DNA of 64,000 nt, from assembly GCF_030063445.1 (NCBI RefSeq), contig NZ_JASITD010000020.1, positions 1 through 64,000 on the forward strand. Direction: 5' to 3'. How positions within the stretch are numbered: position 1 is the first letter of the stretch; each line of letters begins with the position of its first letter. Source of the stretch: Hymenobacter sp. H14-R3 (GTDB lineage: Bacteria > Bacteroidota > Bacteroidia > Cytophagales > Hymenobacteraceae). Made by a program: the position numbers and the translations under genes. Under the pieces are notes generated by a model. It was not told where the DNA came from and did no database searches. It worked only from the letters and a program-made list of their open reading frames with translations. Shown here in pieces: positions 33,712-40,764 of the stretch.

Positions 33712-33909
33712 ATGAAGAGAGAAACTAAAGAATGTGACGAATGCGGCAGCTTATACTTTACCGATACCTCGCAGCTGGCGGCTCTATGCCCTGAGTGCGC
33801 ACATTATCTGTATAAATATGCTAATTGCAAACACCTTATGAAAGCCGGAAGGTGCTTGAATTGTCACTGGGATGGCAGTGTTACTTATTTTATAACTACC
33901 TTAAAATAG
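33712..33909 (+). CDS. small zinc-ribbon-like protein
   Basis: The 65-residue protein has three CxxC knuckles (CDECG, CPECA, CLNCHW) plus an extra Cys in YANCKHLMKAGRC, a spacing that should bind one or two zinc ions. The coding region is clearly poorer in GC than its neighbours, suggesting recent acquisition or relaxed codon use. It ends 5 bp before the convergent end of an MFS gene. I do not recognise a named family; similar short zinc-ribbon proteins are often annotated as hypothetical. Confidence 0.7.
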   Translation: MKRETKECDECGSLYFTDTSQLAALCPECAHYLYKYANCKHLMKAGRCLNCHWDGSVTYFITTLK

Positions 33910-33914
33910 GTGAG

Positions 33915-35147
33915 TTAAGCAGGAGTAGGTTCGGCAGCTATTTGTTGCCGCCCATAAAACCGGTGCAGCGCCAGCGCCAGCAGCACAAACGCGCTACCCA
34001 CGGCGCACACCCCCGGCCAGCCGAAGTGCATCCAGGCCACGCCGCCGATTACCGAGCCCAGCGAGCCGCCCGTGAAATAGCCCGTCATGTACACCGTGTT
34101 GAGGCGGCTGCGGGCCTCGGGGCGCAGCGAAAAGATGAGCGTCTGGTTGGAAATGTGCACCGACTGCACGCCCACATCGAGCAGCAAAATGCCCACCACC
34201 AGCCCGGCCAGGTAGCCGCCGCCCACCCCCAGCAGCAGGTACGCGGCCAGCGACAGCGCCAGCCCCGCCGTGATGGCGTAGCTGGAGCCGCGCCGGTCGG
34301 CCAGGCCGCCGGCCAGCGGCGCGGCCAGGGCCCCGGCGGCCCCTACCAGGCCAAAAAAGCCCGCCACGTCGCTGCCGTAGCCATACGCGGGGCTGCCGAG
34401 GTAAAAAACCAGGGTCGTCCAGAACACACTGAACGCGGCAAAGATGCTGCCGCCCACCAGCGCCGAGCGCCGCAGCTGCGGCAGCTCGCGCGCCAGCGTG
34501 CCCAGCGAGCGCATCAGCGAGCCGTAGGTGCCCGCAAAATTGGGCCGGTCCTGCGGCAGCCGCCAGGCCAGCAGGCCCGTAAGCGCCAGCATGAGGCCCG
34601 CCGCGCCGGCAAACACCAGCCGCCAGCCCAGGTGCGCGCCCGCATAGCCGCTCACCGTGCGCGAGAGCAGAATGCCAATTAGCAGCCCGCTCATAATGCG
34701 CCCCACAATGCGGCCGCGGTCGGCCTCAGGGGCCAGGTGCGCCGCCATGGGTAGCAGTAGTTGCGGCACCGACGAGCAAATGCCGATGAGCACGCTCGCC
34801 ACCGCCAGCAGCGCAAACGTGGGGGCCAGCGCCGCGCCGCCCAGGCACACGGCCGCGCCCACCAGCATCCAGAGAATGAGGCGCTTGCGCTCCAACATAT
34901 CGCCCAGCGGCACGGCCAGCAGAATGCCCAGCGTATAGCCGATTTGGGTGGCCGTGGCCACCAAGCTGGCCCGGCTATCGGAGATGCCGAAGGTGCGGCC
35001 GATGGCCGCCAGCAGCGGCTGGTTGTAGTAAATATTGGCCACCACCAGCCCGCAGGTGAGGGCCATGAGCCAGACCAGGGCATTATCGAGGCGGCGGGGT
35101 GGGGTAGTTAGGGTAGCAGGGGTAGGCTTAAGCAGTAACTCAGACAT
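33915..35147 (-). CDS. MFS transporter, probable drug/metabolite exporter
   Basis: The 410-residue inner-membrane protein has about 12 hydrophobic helices. It starts with a short cytoplasmic tail and NALVWLMALTCGLVVANIYYNQPLLAAIG, typical of the YdhP/NepI-like DHA1 exporters, and includes the loop-2 motif GDMLERKRLILWMLVGA and a middle ADRRGSSYAI segment. Members export drugs, nucleosides or arabinose-like sugars; no substrate can be given. It diverges from the GreA-like gene and is not obviously part of an operon. Confidence 0.87.
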   Translation of the reverse strand: MSELLLKPTPATLTTPPRRLDNALVWLMALTCGLVVANIYYNQPLLAAIGRTFGISDSRASLVATATQIGYTLGILLAVPLGDMLERKRLILWMLVGAAVCLGGAALAPTFALLAVASVLIGICSSVPQLLLPMAAHLAPEADRGRIVGRIMSGLLIGILLSRTVSGYAGAHLGWRLVFAGAAGLMLALTGLLAWRLPQDRPNFAGTYGSLMRSLGTLARELPQLRRSALVGGSIFAAFSVFWTTLVFYLGSPAYGYGSDVAGFFGLVGAAGALAAPLAGGLADRRGSSYAITAGLALSLAAYLLLGVGGGYLAGLVVGILLLDVGVQSVHISNQTLIFSLRPEARSRLNTVYMTGYFTGGSLGSVIGGVAWMHFGWPGVCAVGSAFVLLALALHRFYGRQQIAAEPTPA

Positions 35148-35267
35148 GAAATAGCGCGAACGAATCGGGTATTGATAGCGGCAGAATAGCGTGGGTTAAC
35201 TCCCAAATGCCCGCCAGGGTTATGCTTGAGCTTCGCAACCCGCCCGCCCGGCCTTCGTTTGCCCAGT

Positions 35268-35786
35268 ATGAGCCGAGGATTTGTAAAGGAAGATGATGCC
35301 CAAACGCCGCCCATAGTGCCGCCCCGCGCCGCCCTGCCACCCGGCTCGCCCAACTACGTCACGGCCAATGGCTTGGTTCAGCTGCGCCACGAGCTCACCG
35401 AGCTGGAAGCCGAGCGCACCCACGCCGAAGCCGACCACACCAACGACACCGACCGCACGCACCGGTTATCGCTGCTAAATGGCCGCCTCGCCCTGCTCAC
35501 CGAGCGCCTGGCCAGTGCCCGCCTCGTCGACCCCACCACCCAGCCCGCCAAGGAAGTGCGCTTCGGGGCCACCCTGATACTGCGCACCCTGCGCGGCGGC
35601 AAAGTGGGCACCGAGCGCCGCTTCACTATCGTAGGAGTTGATGAGGCCGACGTGGCGGCGGGCAAAGTGAGCTTCGTGGCCCCGCTGGCCCGGGCCGTGG
35701 CGGGCGCGCAGCTAGGCAGCGAGGTAACGCTGCACCTAGGGCCGCACGAAGAAGTGGTGCAGGTAACTGCTATTACCTACGCCTGA
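35268..35786 (+). CDS. GreA/GreB-family transcription elongation factor
   Basis: The 172-residue protein starts MSRGFVKEDDAQTPPIVPPR. It has the Gre N-terminal coiled coil (YVTANGLVQLRHELTELEAER, with AERTHAEADHTNDTDRTHRLSLLNGRL) and a C-terminal FKBP-like domain (VRFGATLILRTLRGGKVGTERRFTIVGVDEADV, KVSFVAPLARAVAGAQLGSEV). Gre factors stimulate RNA polymerase to cleave backtracked transcripts. The acidic tip between the coiled-coil helices is present (EADHTNDTD). It looks like the GreB-type paralogue seen in Bacteroidota in addition to a housekeeping GreA. A frame starting at 35226 would add 14 residues without family similarity. Confidence 0.85.
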   Translation: MSRGFVKEDDAQTPPIVPPRAALPPGSPNYVTANGLVQLRHELTELEAERTHAEADHTNDTDRTHRLSLLNGRLALLTERLASARLVDPTTQPAKEVRFGATLILRTLRGGKVGTERRFTIVGVDEADVAAGKVSFVAPLARAVAGAQLGSEVTLHLGPHEEVVQVTAITYA

Positions 35787-35805
35787 TGAGCGGAGAAAAA
35801 CGTCT

Positions 35806-35954
35806 GTCATTGCGGCTTACGTAAAAACGTCTGTCCTTGCGAGCGCAACGCAGTGGAGCGCGGCAATCTTTCCTGTACGCTCGGGTTACTAACCCCATGA
35901 AGCGAATGACCAAGGAAAGATTGCCGCGCTCCACTGCGTTGCGCTCGCAAGGAT
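35806..35954. repeat. palindrome with perfect 41-bp arms
   Basis: Arms 35835-35875 and 35914-35954 (tccttgcgagcgcaacgcag... and exact complement) flank a 38-bp loop; a partial extra copy of the outer end (gtctgtcattgcgg) precedes at 35803-35816. It belongs to the family at 1189-1276 and 30245-30372 and lies between the convergent GreA-like and AraC genes. Confidence 0.85.
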
Positions 35955-35989
35955 AAACGGCTCTTGTGTAAATTATAAAATAACGCAAA

Positions 35990-36919
35990 TCAATTAGTTA
36001 GCTGCTTCTTATAAGCGCCGGGCGTAATACCCTCGTGCTTCTTGAACAGCGCCTGGAAATACGACAGGTTATTAAACCCCGCCCGCAGGCACACCTCGGC
36101 CACGCTGGCTAGCGGCTGGCGCAGCAGGCGCTTAGCCTCGGCCAGCCGCTCGCGCACGATGTACTCGACTGGCGTGAGGCCTAGCTCGCGTTTAAACAGG
36201 CGAAAAAAGGTGGCCTTGCTCATGCACGCCAGCGCGCTCAGTTTCTCAATCGGCAGGTTATCAGCCAGGTGCTCTTTTATGTAGTGCACCACCGCCGCAA
36301 AGCGGTGCGTGGTGAGATGCCGGGCGTAGTCATTGAAAATCAGCTCCCTGGCCTGAGTTTGCATCAGGCGCACCAGCAATTCTTGCAGGGTGAAGTTGGC
36401 CAGCACGTCCTTGGCCGCGTCGGTAGTGCGCGACACGGCCACCAGGCGCTCCAGGGTGCCGGTGAGCTCGGGCGTGTTGGTGAGGTGCGCGTACTCGGGC
36501 CCGGCCAGCGCCCAGGGCGCGTGGGCTTCGGCGCGCGGGTAGCGTTCGTTCAGTAAATCAACGGTTTGCCGAATGCTGTCGGGCGCGATGGCCACCGCCA
36601 GGCACTGTGTGGGCCGGCAGAGGCAGGCCTCGGGAAAGTCGATTTCCATTAGCTCATCTTCGCCCACTACCACCGTTTCGCCGGGCAGGTAGTCGAAGGC
36701 CGGGCGGTCGGGGAGGTGCATCACTTTTTTGCCCCGCAGCATGGTGGTGAGGGCCAGCCCATTGAGGCGCAGCGGCACGCGGTGGGCCGCCTGGTGCGTC
36801 TCAAAAATGTTCAGCTCAAAGGCATCGAGCGCGAAAACCGTGCGGTTTTCGACTAGCGTGTGTAGCTGTCCCAGCGCAAGTGGCGGCACGGCGGCGGGCA
36901 AATGAACGCGGGTAGGCAT
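35990..36919 (-). CDS. AraC-family transcriptional regulator
   Basis: The 309-residue protein has an N-terminal AraC_N domain (FALDAFELNIFETHQAAHRVPLRL, EACLCRPTQCLAVAIAPDS) and a C-terminal pair of helix-turn-helix motifs at about residues 215-305, including LSALACMSKATFFRLFKRELG and SVAEVCLRAGFNNLSYFQALFK. It diverges from the aldehyde dehydrogenase/DUF779 pair and most likely activates it in response to an alcohol or aldehyde. The 255-bp intergenic region contains a REP-like palindrome (36944-37037). Confidence 0.92.
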   Translation of the reverse strand: MPTRVHLPAAVPPLALGQLHTLVENRTVFALDAFELNIFETHQAAHRVPLRLNGLALTTMLRGKKVMHLPDRPAFDYLPGETVVVGEDELMEIDFPEACLCRPTQCLAVAIAPDSIRQTVDLLNERYPRAEAHAPWALAGPEYAHLTNTPELTGTLERLVAVSRTTDAAKDVLANFTLQELLVRLMQTQARELIFNDYARHLTTHRFAAVVHYIKEHLADNLPIEKLSALACMSKATFFRLFKRELGLTPVEYIVRERLAEAKRLLRQPLASVAEVCLRAGFNNLSYFQALFKKHEGITPGAYKKQLTN

Positions 36920-36943
36920 TTCAATGAGTATGAGTTAATTGAA

Positions 36944-37037
36944 CGTCATGCTGAGCTTGTCGAAGCATCTTGCGTGGGGTAGTAAAATCAATCGCTCAAC
37001 GATGCGAGCGAGATGATTCGGCAAGCTCAGCACGACG
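36944..37037. repeat. imperfect palindrome between araC-type and aldehyde dehydrogenase genes
   Basis: Arms 36944-36970 (cgtcatgctgagcttgtcg...) and 37011-37037 are mirrored with a few mismatches. It shares the outer motif with the palindrome at 1888-1997. Confidence 0.65.
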
Positions 37038-37174
37038 TGCTACACAAGGTGAGTGATGACTTACTAAGGTTGAGGCAATTTCGACATTTATTGCGACAAT
37101 ACCACAACCTCCGCAGTAAGATAAGGAGTCATCTTTGCGCTAGTACTCCACTTCTTTCCAATTCCCACGCAATC

Positions 37175-38704
37175 ATGGTCGAAACCCTCGAAAAAGCCAC
37201 TACCGTGGTGGCCCGCCCGCAGTTCAAGTCGCACTACGACAACTTTATTGGGGGCAAATGGGTGGCCCCGGTCAAAGGCCAGTACTTCGATAACCCGTCG
37301 CCCATCGACGGCAAAGTCTTCTGCAAAGTGGCCCGCAGTACCAAGGAAGACATTGAGCTAGCCCTCGACGCCGCTCACGAAGCCTTCAAAAGCTGGAGCA
37401 AAGCCTCGGCTGCCGTGCGTAGCAACGTGCTGCTCAAAATCGCCGACATTATAGAGGCCAACCTGCCCTACCTGGCCGCCGCCGAAACGGTGGAAAACGG
37501 CAAGGCCATCCGCGAGTCAATGGCCGCCGATTTGCCGCTCTGCATCGACCACTTCCGATACTTTGCGGGCGTTATTCGGGCCGAAGAAGGCTCAGCTACC
37601 GAGCTGAACGAGAACACGTTGTCGCTGGTGATTCAGGAGCCGCTGGGCGTTGTCGGTCAGATTATTCCCTGGAACTTCCCGCTGCTAATGGCCACCTGGA
37701 AGCTGGCCCCCGCCATTGCGGCCGGCTGCTGCGTGGTGATGAAGCCCGCCGAGCAAACGCCCGCCAGCATCATGATGCTCATGGAGTTGATTCAGGACGT
37801 GGTGCCCGCTGGCGTCATCAACGTAGTCAACGGCTTCGGCCTGGAAGCCGGCAAGCCGCTGGCCAGCAACAAGCGCGTGCAAAAGGTGTCGTTCACGGGC
37901 GAAACCACTACCGGCCGCCTCATCTTGCAATACGCCGCCGAAAACATCATCCCCGTTACGATGGAGCTGGGCGGCAAGTCGCCCAACATCTTCTGCAAGA
38001 GCGTGATGGACCACGACGACGACTTCCTCGACAAGTGCATCGAAGGTGCCGTGATGTTTGCCCTCAACCAGGGTGAAATCTGCACTTGCCCCTCGCGCCT
38101 GCTGGTGCACGAGGATATTTACGACGCGTTTATTGCCCGCGTCATTGCCCGCGTAAAGGCCATCAAGCTGGGTAACCCCATGGATACCACCACGATGATG
38201 GGGGCCCAGGCCAGCAACGACCAGTTTGAGAAAATCCTGAGCTACCTCGAAATCGGCAAGGCTGAAGGGGCTGAAGTGCTGGTGGGCGGCGAGGCCTACA
38301 CCCAGGAAGATGGCGCGCTCGGGGAGGGCTACTACATTCAGCCTACCATTTTCCGGGGGCATAATAAGATGCGGATTTTTCAGGAGGAAATCTTCGGCCC
38401 GGTGCTGTCGGTAACAACTTTCAAGGACAACGAGGAGGCCCTGGAAATCGCCAACGACACGCTCTACGGCCTCGGGGCCGGCCTCTGGAGCCGCGACGCG
38501 CACGAGCTCTACCAGATGCCCCGCGCCATTAAGGCCGGCCGCGTGTGGGTGAACTGCTACCACGACTACCCCGCCGGCGCGCCGTTTGGCGGCTACAAGG
38601 CGTCGGGCTTCGGCCGCGAAAACCACAAGATGATGCTGGGGCACTACCGCCAGACCAAGAACATGCTCATCAGCTACAGCCAGCAGAAATTAGGTTTCTT
38701 TTAG
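37175..38704 (+). CDS. NAD(P)+-dependent aldehyde dehydrogenase
   Basis: The 509-residue enzyme begins MVETLEKATTVVARPQFKSHYD and has the full ALDH pattern: IIPWNFPLLMATWKLAPA, the cofactor Lys in MKPAEQTP, VSFTGETTTGRLI, Glu in MELGGKSPNIFCKSV, and catalytic Cys in NQGEICTCPSRLLVHE. It oxidises short-chain aldehydes to acids in the cytoplasm and resembles the AldB/acetaldehyde dehydrogenase II (ExaC) group. Pairing with DUF779 (38834-39226) and a divergent AraC regulator matches the arrangement known for that group in other bacteria. ATG at 37175 fits the family; an earlier ATG (37013) lies in the palindrome. Confidence 0.95.
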   Translation: MVETLEKATTVVARPQFKSHYDNFIGGKWVAPVKGQYFDNPSPIDGKVFCKVARSTKEDIELALDAAHEAFKSWSKASAAVRSNVLLKIADIIEANLPYLAAAETVENGKAIRESMAADLPLCIDHFRYFAGVIRAEEGSATELNENTLSLVIQEPLGVVGQIIPWNFPLLMATWKLAPAIAAGCCVVMKPAEQTPASIMMLMELIQDVVPAGVINVVNGFGLEAGKPLASNKRVQKVSFTGETTTGRLILQYAAENIIPVTMELGGKSPNIFCKSVMDHDDDFLDKCIEGAVMFALNQGEICTCPSRLLVHEDIYDAFIARVIARVKAIKLGNPMDTTTMMGAQASNDQFEKILSYLEIGKAEGAEVLVGGEAYTQEDGALGEGYYIQPTIFRGHNKMRIFQEEIFGPVLSVTTFKDNEEALEIANDTLYGLGAGLWSRDAHELYQMPRAIKAGRVWVNCYHDYPAGAPFGGYKASGFGRENHKMMLGHYRQTKNMLISYSQQKLGFF

Positions 38705-38709
38705 CAATG

Positions 38710-38827
38710 TGCGGTAAGCTTTAGCTTGCCGTAAGTACCCTAAATTAGCACTGCCGCCGGAAGCATTCGGTAGTAGTGCTAATTATTTAGCCATCAATTA
38801 TTTAACAGCAAGATAAAGCTTACCGCA
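38710..38827. repeat. inverted repeat between aldehyde dehydrogenase and DUF779 genes (taagctttagcttg family)
   Basis: Arms 38710-38729 (tgcggtaagctttagcttgc) and 38808-38827 differ at one position. A nested second pair (taaattagcactgcc... with ...agtagtgctaatta) lies inside. The same taagctttagcttgc arms occur at 40637-40737, so this is a second dispersed palindrome family. Confidence 0.8.
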
Positions 38828-38833
38828 CAGCCT

Positions 38834-39226
38834 ATGCCCACCTCCCGCGTTCTCGCCACCCAGGCGGCCGAAGCTACCATCGACCTGCTGCGCGACGAGC
38901 ACGGCCCGCTCATGTTTCATCAAAGCGGCGGTTGCTGCGATGGCTCGTCGCCGATGTGCTTTACCAAGGGCGAGTTTCGGATTGGCGGCAACGACGTGTG
39001 GCTGGGCCAGATTCACGGCTGTGATTTCTTCATGAGCACCAGCCAGTTCGAGTACTGGCAGCACACCCAGCTCACCATCGATGTGACCAAGGGCCGGGGC
39101 GCGAGTTTCTCGTTGGAAATTCCGCTAGGCGTACGCTTCCTTATTCGCTCGCGGCTCTTTACGGAGGAAGAAGCGCAGGCTATGGAGCCGGTGCGCAATG
39201 GTGAAGAATACCTGGAGCAGGCCTGA
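38834..39226 (+). CDS. DUF779 protein, aldehyde dehydrogenase companion
   Basis: The 130-residue protein has the DUF779 signature LMFHQSGGCCDGSSPMCF at about residues 27-44 and HGCDFFMSTSQFEYWQHTQL further on. Cys and His clusters suggest metal binding. The family is repeatedly found next to acetaldehyde dehydrogenase II genes, as here, and its biochemical role is unestablished. A palindrome sits in the 129-bp gap, so transcription may be linked or separate. A bidirectional terminator follows at 39246-39289. Confidence 0.9.
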   Translation: MPTSRVLATQAAEATIDLLRDEHGPLMFHQSGGCCDGSSPMCFTKGEFRIGGNDVWLGQIHGCDFFMSTSQFEYWQHTQLTIDVTKGRGASFSLEIPLGVRFLIRSRLFTEEEAQAMEPVRNGEEYLEQA

Positions 39227-39245
39227 GAGCAGCCAGTTTTACAAC

Positions 39246-39289
39246 GTAAACGAAAGGCCCGGCGAGCAATCGCCGGGCCTTTCGTTTAC
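39246..39289. terminator. bidirectional terminator between DUF779 and DUF4440 genes
   Basis: A perfect 19-bp inverted repeat (gtaaacgaaaggcccggcg, 39246-39264, with 39271-39289) around a 6-base loop separates two convergent genes and carries the GC-core/AT-flank layout of intrinsic terminators. Confidence 0.85.
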
Positions 39290-39302
39290 GCCGTGGGGGT
39301 GG

Positions 39303-39824
39303 CTATTTTTTCTCCTGCACGGGCAGGTCTTCCAAGTGAGCCAGGCTGATTTTCCAGCTGCCGTCGCTGGCTTTCTTCCAGATAAACACGTAGTTGCCGG
39401 TGCCCAGGCCGGTTGCTTTCTCAGTAGCCGTAGGCAGCACATCCACTGAGAAGGTGCCGGCCTCGTAGGCCATGTCGGCATTGGACCCCGTGCTGACGCC
39501 GTTGGTTTTAAGGTTGGCAATGGTGTTGATGGTGGGCGTAATCCATTTGTTGGTTACCTCATCCTTGCCGCTGAAGCGGGTTTCGCCCTGCAAAAACTGC
39601 ACATCGTCGGCCAGCATGGCAGTTATCTTGCTCGCATCTTTGTTGTTCCAGGCGCTCACAAACTGCTGGTCGAGGTCCGTAACGCTGGCGCTGGCGCTGG
39701 CGCCGCCGGCAGTAGTGGCGTTGGCGTTGGCAGGGTCGGCCGCGTTGGCGGCCGATTTTTGGTCGTTGCCGGAGCAAGAAGTCAGCAGGGCCGCTACGCA
39801 GCAGGAAAGCAAGTAGTATTTCAT
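39303..39824 (-). CDS. DUF4440/SnoaL-like lipoprotein
   Basis: The 173-residue protein starts MKYYLLSCCVAALLTSCSGND with a lipobox Cys at residue 17, then a Ala/Asn/Ser-rich linker of about 35 residues. The rest is an NTF2-like cone: VTDLDQQFVSAWNNKDASKI, TAMLADDVQFLQGETRFSG, GTGNYVFIWKKASDGSWKISLAH. Such secreted NTF2-like proteins are common and functionally undefined. The ATG at 39860 would precede the lipoprotein signal and is not used. Confidence 0.8.
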   Translation of the reverse strand: MKYYLLSCCVAALLTSCSGNDQKSAANAADPANANATTAGGASASASVTDLDQQFVSAWNNKDASKITAMLADDVQFLQGETRFSGKDEVTNKWITPTINTIANLKTNGVSTGSNADMAYEAGTFSVDVLPTATEKATGLGTGNYVFIWKKASDGSWKISLAHLEDLPVQEKK

Positions 39825-39921
39825 GGGGAATTTTGAAGAAGAGCGCAAGAGACTGCGCAAAACCCCGCAAAAACGAGGTCAATCCTTAGTATTGCAAAAA
39901 CTTTATAATCAATGTATTAGC

Positions 39922-40596
39922 CTACCAGCTTTTGCGAAGCACTGCCGAGGCCGGGTAGGGCGCGCCCGCTTGCTCAAAGCCCGGATTGGGGAAGTAGCCG
40001 CTGGCTACGGCCAGGTCGGCCACGGCGGGCGCGATTCCTTTGGCCTGGCTGGCCTCGGCCCGCTGCTCGGCGGCGAGGCGGCGCTCGGCGGCGGCGCGGT
40101 TGGCGGCGGCCTGCGCGGCGGCGGTGCGGGCGGCAGTAGCCCGGCTAGCCGCCGCCTGCGCCGATGCCCGGGCCGCGGCGGTGCGCTTACTAGCGGCGGC
40201 GCGCTCCGTTGCAGATGCCCGGGCGGCAGTGCGCTCGCTAGCGGCAGCGGCACGCTCAGAGGCGGCGGCCTGGGCATCGGCGGCGGCTTGCTCGCGGGCG
40301 GCGGCGGCCTGGGCAGCCGCGGCGGCGGCGGCTTTCTGCTTGTTATCGGTGTGCTTGCCAATAGCGTAACCCGCACCGGCGCCGGCCAGGCCGCCAATCA
40401 GGGCGCCCACTTTGCGGTTGCGCCCATTGATGAGAACGCCACCCAAAATGCCGGCTGCCCCACCGATAGCGGCGTTTTTAGCCTGGGGGCTCCAGCCTTT
40501 GCGGGGCTGGGGCTCGGTTTGGGCCTGGGCACGGTAGCCGGGCAGCAGGCCAAAGAGCAGCGCCGGGATGAGAAATAGCCAACTGGTACGTTTCAC
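39922..40596 (-). CDS. secreted glycine-zipper protein with long Ala-rich helix
   Basis: From a GTG at 40596 the 224-residue product begins (M)KRTSWLFLIPALLFGLLPGYRAQAQ, a signal peptide. A glycine-zipper segment follows (AIGGAAGILGGVLINGR, GALIGGLAGAGAGYAIGKH, residues of about 43-82). Residues of about 85-195 are almost only Ala, Arg, Ser, Glu, Gln and Thr, predicting one long helix (ERAAAASERTAARASATERA). The glycine zipper resembles outer-membrane Gly-zipper lipoproteins such as YMGG/SlyB types. The alanine-rich part is low-complexity and may vary in length by repeat slippage. An ATG at 40629 gives 11 more residues. Confidence 0.7.
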   Translation of the reverse strand: MKRTSWLFLIPALLFGLLPGYRAQAQTEPQPRKGWSPQAKNAAIGGAAGILGGVLINGRNRKVGALIGGLAGAGAGYAIGKHTDNKQKAAAAAAAQAAAAREQAAADAQAAASERAAAASERTAARASATERAAASKRTAAARASAQAAASRATAARTAAAQAAANRAAAERRLAAEQRAEASQAKGIAPAVADLAVASGYFPNPGFEQAGAPYPASAVLRKSW

Positions 40597-40636
40597 GGAA
40601 GTGGGGAATAAAGGAAGTGGAGTATGCAACGCGCGT

Positions 40637-40737
40637 AGGGTAAGCTTTAGCTTGCCGGCGTCAGGGTGTATAAAAGGCTATTTATCAGACAACTATAAAG
40701 CAGGTAGCCCCATTAGCAGCAAGCTAAAGCTTACCCT
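40637..40737. repeat. inverted repeat (taagctttagcttg family)
   Basis: Arms 40637-40655 (agggtaagctttagcttgc) and 40719-40737 are perfect 19-bp complements. The same arm sequence flanks the element at 38710-38827. Confidence 0.8.
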
Positions 40738-40764
40738 GCACGTACGCAGGTGGCCAGCAGGCGG

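Noticed and set aside
38834..39226. DUF779-aldehyde dehydrogenase-AraC cluster as a new system
   Set aside because: This arrangement is already well known for acetaldehyde dehydrogenase II operons; only the function of DUF779 is open.
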